This document shows, piece by piece, positions 6,468-10,803 of a DNA stretch of 10,803 nucleotides. Both the position numbers and the translations under genes were made by a program. The stretch is taken from contig JAHFOZ010000051.1 of assembly GCA_023261405.1 (NCBI GenBank), positions 3,397 through 14,199 on the forward strand, given 5' to 3'. The number at the start of each line of letters is the position of its first letter. The first letter of the stretch is position 1. This DNA comes from Planctomycetota bacterium (GTDB taxonomy: Bacteria; Planctomycetota; MHYJ01; JACPRB01). The notes beneath the pieces are model-generated. The model was not told where the DNA came from and did not search any database. It saw only the letters and a program-made list of their open reading frames with translations.

Positions 6468-7283
6468 ATGGCCGGAATCTACAACGGCGACGCCACGGTC
6501 GTGCGCCAGGACCGGTACTCCACGAACTGCTGGAAGATGACGCTCGCGGTCCCGCGGCACGATGCCGTGGAGGCCGGGCAGTTCTGCCACATCCTCACGG
6601 AGTTCTCCACCGACCCCCTGCTCCGCCGCCCGTTCAGCTACTGGGACGTGCGCGACGGGGACGACGGGACCCTGCACGTGGACCTCCTCTACACGGTCGT
6701 GGGCAGGGGGACCGAGGCGATGGCACGGAAGGCGCCGGGCGCGCGGATGGGCTACCTGGGGCCACTCGGCCTCGGGTTCACCCCGAAACCCGCGAAGACG
6801 TGGGTGTTCGTGGCCGGCGGCGTCGGGATCGTGCCCTTCTACTTCTTCGCGAAGCAGGCGCGCGCGCGCGGCCGGAACCCCAGGATGCTCCTGCTCTTCG
6901 GCGGCCGCACGGAGGCTATGCTCTACGGGATCGACGACTTCGCCGGGGTCGGGGTCGAGGCGCAGGCCGTCACCGAGGACGGCTCGCGCGGACGGAAGGG
7001 ACTCGTGACCCAGCTGATCGAGGAGCAGCTCCCCGCGCTCGACCGGAAGGACCTGCAGGTCTACACCTGCGGCCCGGAGCGCATGATGGAGGCGGTGGTC
7101 CGGATCGCGCGGCGCGAGGGGCTGCCGTGCGAGGTGTCGATGGAGAAGCACATGGGGTGCGCGCTCGGGGCCTGCGGGGCCTGCGTGACCAGGGTCCTGA
7201 GCGACGACGGGGCCGACTGGCGCTACTCGCGCATCTGCATCGAGGGCCCCACCTACGACGCCTGCCGGCTGGTCCTCGAATGA
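6468..7283 (+). CDS. pyrK: Dihydroorotate dehydrogenase electron-transfer subunit (PyrK-like FAD/[2Fe-2S] oxidoreductase)
   Basis: At 271 residues it has the PyrK domain order. An FAD-binding beta-barrel comes first, with RRPFSYWDV (53-61) and YTVVGRGTEAM (75-85), then GPLGLGF (98-104). An NAD(P)-binding lobe follows, with WVFVAGGVGIVPFYFFAK (112-129) and VYTCGPERMM (198-207). The C-terminal [2Fe-2S] site has Cys231-x4-Cys236-x2-Cys239 and Cys257 in YSRICIEGPTYDA. PyrK passes electrons from dihydroorotate, via the PyrD(B) flavoprotein, to NAD+ in pyrimidine synthesis. No pyrD is in the window, so the partner must be elsewhere or the protein serves another dehydrogenase. I chose ATG 6468 because family homology begins there and an extended -10 lies 9 nt before it; the frame is open further upstream without homology. 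It overlaps the next gene as ATGA. Confidence 0.88.
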   Translation: MAGIYNGDATVVRQDRYSTNCWKMTLAVPRHDAVEAGQFCHILTEFSTDPLLRRPFSYWDVRDGDDGTLHVDLLYTVVGRGTEAMARKAPGARMGYLGPLGLGFTPKPAKTWVFVAGGVGIVPFYFFAKQARARGRNPRMLLLFGGRTEAMLYGIDDFAGVGVEAQAVTEDGSRGRKGLVTQLIEEQLPALDRKDLQVYTCGPERMMEAVVRIARREGLPCEVSMEKHMGCALGACGACVTRVLSDDGADWRYSRICIEGPTYDACRLVLE

Positions 7284-7819
7284 AGGCCTTCCGCGACGTG
7301 GTCCTGGCGGAGGTGGCCTCGGTGCTCCCGCGCATCAGCGAGGAGGCCTCCCGGAAGTTCTGCTCCGAGCTCCGCAGGACCAAGCACGTCTACATCACGG
7401 GGGTGGGCCGGAGCGGTCTCGTGGTCCAGGCCTTCGGCCAGCGGCTGATGCACCTGGGCTTCGACGTCCATCTCGCGCACGAGATCACGGCGCCCGCGGT
7501 GGCGCGGGGCGACCTGCTGGTGGCGTGCTCGGGGACGGGCACGACGCTGTTCCCGCTCTACATGGCCCGCAAGGCGCGCCGCATCGGGGCGCGCGTGGTG
7601 GCGCTCACCGCCCGGCCGCGCTCGCCCCTGGCGAAGCTGGCGAACATGACGATCACGATCCCCGCCCCCCTGGAGCGCGGCCGCGAGACCCGCCAGCCCG
7701 CGCGCTCCCTGTTCGAGCAGGCGCTGTTCCTGTACCTCGACTCGGTGATCCTCACGGCGATGCACGAGTTGCGCATCTCCGGCAGCAAGGTGCGGCGGCG
7801 GCACGCCAACCTGGAGTAG
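7280..7819 (+). CDS. hxlB: 6-phospho-3-hexuloisomerase (SIS-domain protein)
   Basis: This 179-residue single SIS domain has the length of PHI, which isomerises D-arabino-3-hexulose 6-phosphate and fructose 6-phosphate in the ribulose-monophosphate pathway. Visible features are ITGVGRSGLV (39-48, phosphosugar loop), LMHLGFDVHLAHEITAPAV (56-74), VACSGTGTT (81-89, second phosphate-binding loop), VVALTARPRSPLAKLA (106-121), RQPARSLFEQALFLYLD (138-154, likely catalytic Glu146) and the C-terminal RRHANLE, which is highly characteristic of PHI. The start overlaps the PyrK stop (ATGA, 7280-7283), implying coupled translation. The usual partner, hexulose-6-phosphate synthase, is not in the window. In non-methylotrophs the pair can run in reverse to make ribulose 5-phosphate, which would connect with nucleotide synthesis; that link is inference. 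A generic KpsF/GutQ-like isomerase is less likely because CBS domains are absent. Confidence 0.9.
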   Translation: MKAFRDVVLAEVASVLPRISEEASRKFCSELRRTKHVYITGVGRSGLVVQAFGQRLMHLGFDVHLAHEITAPAVARGDLLVACSGTGTTLFPLYMARKARRIGARVVALTARPRSPLAKLANMTITIPAPLERGRETRQPARSLFEQALFLYLDSVILTAMHELRISGSKVRRRHANLE

Positions 7820-7854
7820 CGAATTCCCGACATGATCCCCCTTCCCGCGCGTCC

Positions 7855-7867
7855 TATAATCCGGAGG
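7855..7867 (+). promoter_or_regulatory. TATAAT and Shine-Dalgarno of the first zinc-ribbon gene
   Basis: A perfect TATAAT (7855-7860) is followed after two bases by GGAGG (7863-7867), which is 8 nt before the ATG at 7876. A start site 6-8 nt past the -10 would fall in or just after the GGAGG, so transcripts from this promoter might lose part of the ribosome binding site. The -35 at 17-nt spacing is poor (ATGATC, 7832-7837). The 56-nt gap after the isomerase stop holds nothing else recognisable. Confidence 0.5.
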
Positions 7868-7875
7868 ACTGAATC

Positions 7876-8391
7876 ATGATTCTTCATTGCCCCCACTGCG
7901 GAATCAAGGTCGCCCCCTCGACCCAGGATTGTCCCGGCTGCGCCCGGCGCATGGTCCGCCCCTGCCCCCATTGCTCGGAGCAGATCGCGGCCACGGCGTC
8001 GACCTGCAAGTACTGCGGCGAGGGCGCCGCCACCTCGCGGCCCCCGGCCCCCGAGCCGGGCATCCAGTTCATCGAGGATTCGAAGCCCGCGCCGAAGAAG
8101 AAGCGCTGCTGCCGGAAACTGCTCATGGCGCTCACGCTGCTGGCCGGCATTGCCGCGGCCGGACTCTTCGTCAAGACCAACTGCCAGGCTTGCGTCAAGG
8201 TCGCCGGCCACAAGGGATCTTCGCTCATCTCCTCGTCGGAGTGCAAGACCAGCCACTGCGGCCGCGTGGTCTGCCGGAAGCACAAGACCCCGCTCTGGAT
8301 TTCCGTGGTCGAAAAGCTCAGCGGGAAGATTTGCTGGGGAAAGACGGTGCCGGAGGAGTACAAGCCCACCCCGGCGAACAAGGAGTACTAG
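7876..8391 (+). CDS. Double zinc-ribbon, single-pass membrane protein with Cys-rich C-terminal tail
   Basis: The protein has 171 residues. The N-terminal 50 hold two zinc ribbons: Cys5-x2-Cys8 with Cys19-x2-Cys22, and Cys30-x2-Cys33 with Cys44-x2-Cys47. A Pro-rich linker follows, then a basic patch KKKRCCRK (74-81) and one hydrophobic helix (about 82-99). The basic residues before the helix predict zinc ribbons in the cytoplasm and tail outside. The tail (100-171) has its own cluster: Cys103-x2-Cys106, Cys123, His127-Cys128, Cys133, His136 and Cys153, which could bind metal or form disulfides. The ATG has a clear GGAGG 8 nt upstream. The next gene starts with an almost identical zinc-ribbon module, so the pair arose by duplication. 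A 15-bp hairpin follows the stop. No enzymatic function is recognisable. Confidence 0.82.
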   Translation: MILHCPHCGIKVAPSTQDCPGCARRMVRPCPHCSEQIAATASTCKYCGEGAATSRPPAPEPGIQFIEDSKPAPKKKRCCRKLLMALTLLAGIAAAGLFVKTNCQACVKVAGHKGSSLISSSECKTSHCGRVVCRKHKTPLWISVVEKLSGKICWGKTVPEEYKPTPANKEY

Positions 8392-8397
8392 ACTTTC

Positions 8398-8432
8398 TGA
8401 AAGGGCCTTTCAGTCGTTGAAGGGCCCTTTCA
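8398..8432 (+). terminator. 15-bp stem-loop after the first zinc-ribbon gene, probable terminator
   Basis: Arms TGAAAGGGCCTTTCA (8398-8412) and TGAAGGGCCCTTTCA (8418-8432) pair over all 15 positions with one G-U wobble and a 5-nt loop (GTCGT), starting 6 nt after the stop codon. The downstream sequence ATCTTTCAATCC is only moderately T-rich, so it is not a textbook intrinsic terminator. TTTCAATC occurs twice in tandem at 8428-8443. The remaining gap to 8524 is C-rich with no gene. Confidence 0.65.
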
Positions 8433-8524
8433 ATCTTTCAATCCCCTTCCCCTCCCCCGGCCCCAAATCCGCCCCTTCCGCGTGGCATGGCGATTGCTGA
8501 TCCTATCGGCGTGAGGACCCGACC

Positions 8525-9328
8525 ATGATCTTCCGCTGCCCACACTGCGGCGCCAAGGCGGCGCCCTCCACGCCCGACTGCCCGACCTGCTCGCAGCGCA
8601 TGGTCCGCCGCTGCGCCGCCTGCGCGGAGGAGATCGCGGCCACGGCCACGATCTGCAAGTACTGCGGCGACGGGGAGAGGCCCGAGCGGCGGCGGGAGAT
8701 CGAGATCATCGAAAAGCCGGCGATGCGCTGCGCCTGGGAGGACCTCTCCAAGGGCGTCGGGCGCCGCTGGTGGGGGACATGGCTGCAGTCGAACCTGTGC
8801 CCCAGAGAATTCTTCCGGAACCTCCCCGTCTCCACCGGGCACAAGTGGCCGCTGGGGTTCGCCTACGGCTTTGTGGCGCAGGTCATCGTGGCGGTCGCGC
8901 TCGTGGCGATGGGGGCCGGGGGGCTGAGGGCCATGCGGGGAGAACAGGTCTCCTTCGGCGAAGGGCTCGGGGGCGCGGGAATCCTGCTGGCGGCGATCCC
9001 GGCCACGTTCCTCGCGGTCGCGGCGGGACTCTACGCCGCCACCCTCTGCTGGCACCTCCTCCTCAAAGTCCTGGGCGGCAGGGGCGCGTTCCAGGGGACG
9101 CTCCGGGTGGTGGGGTACGCGAGCGGGGCGGAGGCGTGGAACCTGATCCCCTATGTCGGGCCGATCGTGGCCACGATCTTCCGGACCCTGCTCCACTATC
9201 ACGGCTTCCGCGAGGTGCACGGGCTCTCGAAGTTCCGGGCGTTCGGGGCGGCCATCCTCCCGGTACTCGTGGCCATCGGCGTCGGCGCGGCGGTCGTGGG
9301 GATCGCGCTCTCGCAGCCCTTGCGCTGA
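8525..9328 (+). CDS. Double zinc-ribbon Yip1-like multi-pass membrane protein
   Basis: The protein has 267 residues. Residues 1-50 hold two zinc ribbons (Cys5/Cys8/Cys19/Cys22 and Cys30/Cys33/Cys44/Cys47), with 34 of 50 positions identical to the upstream gene. After a charged linker, residues about 92-262 resemble the Yip1 domain: CPREFFRNLPVSTGHKWPLGFAYGF (92-116), LLLKVLGGRGAFQGTLRVVGYA (178-199), LIPYVGPIVATIFRTLLHYHGFREVHGLS (207-235). Hydrophobic helices are visible at about 111-130, 153-178, 207-224 and 239-262. The zinc ribbons are probably cytoplasmic. Bacterial Yip1-like proteins have no settled function; membrane organisation or transport support is a family-level guess. ATG 8525 has GAGG (8513-8516) 8 nt upstream and is fixed by alignment to its paralogue. 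It ends convergent with the biotin carboxylase gene, with one nucleotide between stops. Confidence 0.85.
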   Translation: MIFRCPHCGAKAAPSTPDCPTCSQRMVRRCAACAEEIAATATICKYCGDGERPERRREIEIIEKPAMRCAWEDLSKGVGRRWWGTWLQSNLCPREFFRNLPVSTGHKWPLGFAYGFVAQVIVAVALVAMGAGGLRAMRGEQVSFGEGLGGAGILLAAIPATFLAVAAGLYAATLCWHLLLKVLGGRGAFQGTLRVVGYASGAEAWNLIPYVGPIVATIFRTLLHYHGFREVHGLSKFRAFGAAILPVLVAIGVGAAVVGIALSQPLR

Positions 9329-9348
9329 GCTACTTTCCGAAGTAGCTC
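9327..9348. terminator. Inverted repeat over both convergent stop codons, possible bidirectional terminator
   Basis: GAGCTACTT (9327-9335) and AAGTAGCTC (9340-9348) form a perfect 9-bp stem with a 4-nt loop (TCCG). The repeat contains most of the stop codon of the Yip1-like gene (9326-9328) and the stop plus last codons of accC. No T-run follows on either strand, so termination would be weak or factor-assisted. Confidence 0.45.
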
Positions 9349-10673
9349 TCGATGAAAGTCGTGTCGACCTGCCCCTTGATGTACTGGGTGTGGTCGAAGA
9401 TGGCCAGGTGGAGGGGGATGGTGGTCTGGACGCCCTCCACGACGAACTCGGAGAGCGCGCGCTTCATGGCCTGCACCGCCTCGTCGCGCGTGGGGCGGTG
9501 GACGATGAGCTTCCCGATCATGGAGTCGTAAAAGGGCGGGATGGAGTAGCCGCTGTAGACGTGGCTGTCGATCCGCACCCCCGGACCGCCCGGCGCGTAG
9601 TAGGTGGTGATCCGGCCCGGGCTCGGCTTGAAGCCGTCGTTCGGATTCTCCGCGTTGATGCGGCACTCGATGGCCACGCCCGTCCAGGTGATGTCGCCCT
9701 GCCTGAAGCGCAGCTTTTCGCCGGCGGCGATGCGGATCTGCTCCTTCACGAGGTCGATGCCCGTGACCATCTCGGTCACCGGGTGCTCCACCTGGATGCG
9801 GGCGTTCATCTCGATGAAGTAGTAGCGGTGGCGCTCGTCCACCAGGAACTCGCAGGTGCCGGCGTTCACGTACTTCGCCGCGCGGGCGAAGGAGATCGCC
9901 GAATTGCCCATGTCCTTCCGGAGGGAATGGGTCATCACCGGCGAGGGCGCCTCCTCGATGAGCTTCTGGAAGCGCCTCTGGATGGTGCAGTCCCGCTCGC
10001 CGAGGTGGACGATGTTCCCGTGCTGGTCGGCCAGGATCTGGATCTCGATGTGGCGCGCCTTCTCGATGTACTTCTCGATGTAGACGGCGCTGTTCTTGAA
10101 GGCGGCGCCGGCTTCCGCCTGGGCGGCGATGAAGTTATGGACGAGCGAGACGTCGTTGTGGGCCATCCGCATGCCGCGCCCGCCGCCGCCGCCGGCGGCC
10201 TTGATCATCACCGGGTAGCCCACCCGGTGCGCGATCTCCAGGGACTCCTTGTCGTCCTTCACCGCCGTCTCGCTGCCGGGGATGGTGGGGATCTTGAGGC
10301 GCTTGGCCAGCTCGCGGGCGTTGACCGTGTCGCCCGTGGCCCGGGAGGCCTCGGGGGGCGGCCCGATGAACTTGATGTGGCAGCTCTCGCACACCTCGGC
10401 GAAGTGGGCGTTCTCGGAGAGGAATCCGTAGCCGGGGTGGATGGCGTCCACGTCGGCGATCTCGGCGGCGCTCACGATCCGGGAGATGTCCAGGTAGCTC
10501 TTGGCGGCCGGCCCGGGCCCGATGCAGATGGCGTAGTCGGCCAGTTTGAGGTAGAGGCTGTTGCGGTCGGCCTCGGAATAGACGGCCACCGTCTCGACGC
10601 CGAGTTCCTTGCAGGCACGGATGATGCGGAGGGCGATCTCCCCCCGGTTGGCGATGAGGATCCTGGAAAACAT
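9330..10673 (-). CDS. accC: Biotin carboxylase, acetyl-CoA carboxylase subunit (AccC), with Lys116-to-Thr change
   Basis: At 447 residues it matches AccC: N-terminal MFSRILIANRGEIALRIIRA, HPGYGFLSENAHFAE (79-93), ATP-grasp Gly-rich loop IKAAGGGGGRGMRM (157-170, Lys158), ERDCTIQRRFQKLIEEAPSP (226-245, Lys237), catalytic FIEMNARIQVEHPVTEM (286-302, Glu288, Arg292, Glu296), ECRINAE (336-342, Arg338) and YYDSMIGKL-like FYDSMIGKL (381-389). It carboxylates biotin on the carrier protein with ATP and bicarbonate, the first half-reaction of malonyl-CoA synthesis. The residue matching E. coli Lys116 (MGDK) is Thr116 (ATGDT). No biotin carrier gene (accB) adjoins it, unlike the common accB-accC pair, so a different acyl-CoA carboxylase is possible. 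The ATG at 10673 has no Shine-Dalgarno sequence but a promoter -10 ends 10 nt upstream. Confidence 0.93.
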   Translation of the reverse strand: MFSRILIANRGEIALRIIRACKELGVETVAVYSEADRNSLYLKLADYAICIGPGPAAKSYLDISRIVSAAEIADVDAIHPGYGFLSENAHFAEVCESCHIKFIGPPPEASRATGDTVNARELAKRLKIPTIPGSETAVKDDKESLEIAHRVGYPVMIKAAGGGGGRGMRMAHNDVSLVHNFIAAQAEAGAAFKNSAVYIEKYIEKARHIEIQILADQHGNIVHLGERDCTIQRRFQKLIEEAPSPVMTHSLRKDMGNSAISFARAAKYVNAGTCEFLVDERHRYYFIEMNARIQVEHPVTEMVTGIDLVKEQIRIAAGEKLRFRQGDITWTGVAIECRINAENPNDGFKPSPGRITTYYAPGGPGVRIDSHVYSGYSIPPFYDSMIGKLIVHRPTRDEAVQAMKRALSEFVVEGVQTTIPLHLAIFDHTQYIKGQVDTTFIESYFGK

Positions 10674-10683
10674 GGGCCCGGGG

Positions 10684-10713
10684 AGTATAGGCGAGCCCCG
10701 CCCCCGGATTCAA
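10684..10713 (-). promoter_or_regulatory. Promoter of the biotin carboxylase gene
   Basis: On the minus strand TTGAAT (10713-10708), an 18-nt spacer and TATACT (10689-10684) match sigma-70-type elements (4/6 and 5/6). Ten G/C-only bases separate the -10 from the ATG at 10673, with no Shine-Dalgarno sequence, so transcription probably starts within a few bases of the start codon. Confidence 0.6.
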
Positions 10714-10716
10714 GGA

Positions 10717-10803
10717 CTAGGAGCGGCGCGCGGCGCGGTGGTTCTTCAGGTGGAGCTGCGCGCGGGTGCGCGCGTCCAGCATCTCGGTCCGCGTGAAGGC
10801 CGT
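10717..10803 (-). CDS. C-terminal 28 residues of an unidentified protein (5' part off window)
   Basis: Reading in from the right edge on the minus strand gives 28 codons ending AQLHLKNHRAARRS, then TAG at 10719-10717. It lies 43 nt upstream of accC on the same strand. The residues are basic and do not resemble the biotinyl domain that ends AccB. Codon use is high-GC like its neighbours. Whether it is a real coding end cannot be proven from 28 codons, although the promoter-containing gap that follows is consistent with a gene boundary. Confidence 0.4.
   Translation of the reverse strand, partial: TAFTRTEMLDARTRAQLHLKNHRAARRS

Noticed and set aside
6855..6875. Alternating GCGCGCGC run, possible Z-DNA or simple repeat
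   Set aside because: It encodes Ala-Arg-Ala-Arg-Gly within the PyrK-like protein and is explained by high-GC codon choice.
3785..7819. Very long open frame on the plus strand through the minus-strand operon
   Set aside because: It is rich in Arg, Gly, Leu and Pro with no recognisable motif, and runs antisense to three genes with clear family signatures. Long spurious frames are expected at this G+C content. Only its last part, from 7280, is a real gene.
8498..8509. Possible -10 (TCCTAT or TATCGG) before the Yip1-like gene
   Set aside because: The match is only about half of consensus and no -35 is visible. Its spacing resembles the other promoters, but the sequence is too weak to call.
10170..10205. 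CCG-repeat-like run (ccgccgccgccggcggcc)
   Set aside because: These are the Gly codons of the ATP-grasp glycine-rich loop of accC, conserved at protein level, and not an independent repeat.
9153..10796. Long plus-strand frame opposite accC
   Set aside because: It consists of Val/Asp/Gly/Leu/His-rich repetitive sequence typical of the complement of a high-GC gene; accC on the other strand is certain.
1..10803. CRISPR arrays, tRNA or rRNA genes, insertion sequences, toxin-antitoxin or defence genes
   Set aside because: I saw no regularly spaced repeats, no tRNA cloverleaf or rRNA-like stretch, no transposase motif and no terminal inverted repeats; almost all sequence is taken up by housekeeping-type or membrane-protein genes.

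Overview
The window is a compact, G+C-rich (about two thirds or more by eye) bacterial chromosome segment. It holds ten complete genes plus a gene fragment at each edge. I see no RNA gene, insertion sequence, phage gene or CRISPR array. The bacterial -35/-10 hexamers, the PyrK/AccC/SuhB-type genes, the double-zinc-ribbon membrane proteins and the HEAT/TPR solenoid protein fit a high-GC environmental bacterium. Planctomycetota or a similar uncultivated lineage is my best guess, but nothing in the window fixes the phylum.

Left region (1-3289): a DegT/DnrJ/EryC1-type aminotransferase (minus strand, cut by the left edge) diverges from a two-gene operon. The operon encodes a class III (acetylornithine/GABA-like) aminotransferase and a UDP-GlcNAc/UDP-glucose-type dehydrogenase, which overlap by ATGA. 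Oxidising a UDP-sugar and then aminating it is the logic of WbpA/WbpE-type pathways, so this looks like the edge of a surface-polysaccharide sugar locus. A single TTATAA core lies between the divergent genes and could serve as -10 in both directions.

Middle region (3298-6358, minus strand): a tight operon reads inositol-monophosphatase-family phosphatase, then a 542-residue HEAT/TPR solenoid protein (6-nt gap), then a bicupin-like protein with a GTG start (1-nt gap). It converges on the sugar operon with only 8 nt between stop codons.

Right-middle region (6468-9328, plus strand): a PyrK-type dihydroorotate dehydrogenase electron-transfer subunit overlaps (ATGA) a 6-phospho-3-hexuloisomerase. 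Two tandem genes follow that share a nearly identical double zinc ribbon of about 50 residues. One is joined to a single transmembrane helix with a Cys-rich tail, the other to a Yip1-like multi-pass membrane domain. A 15-bp hairpin separates them.

Right edge (9330-10803, minus strand): a biotin carboxylase (AccC) without an adjacent AccB, carrying Thr at the position of the E. coli ATP-site Lys116, then the last 28 codons of an unidentified gene.

The most notable regulatory pattern is that good -10 hexamers lie only 8 to 24 nt upstream of six start codons, often with no Shine-Dalgarno sequence. This suggests leaderless or very-short-leader mRNAs as a habit of this genome.
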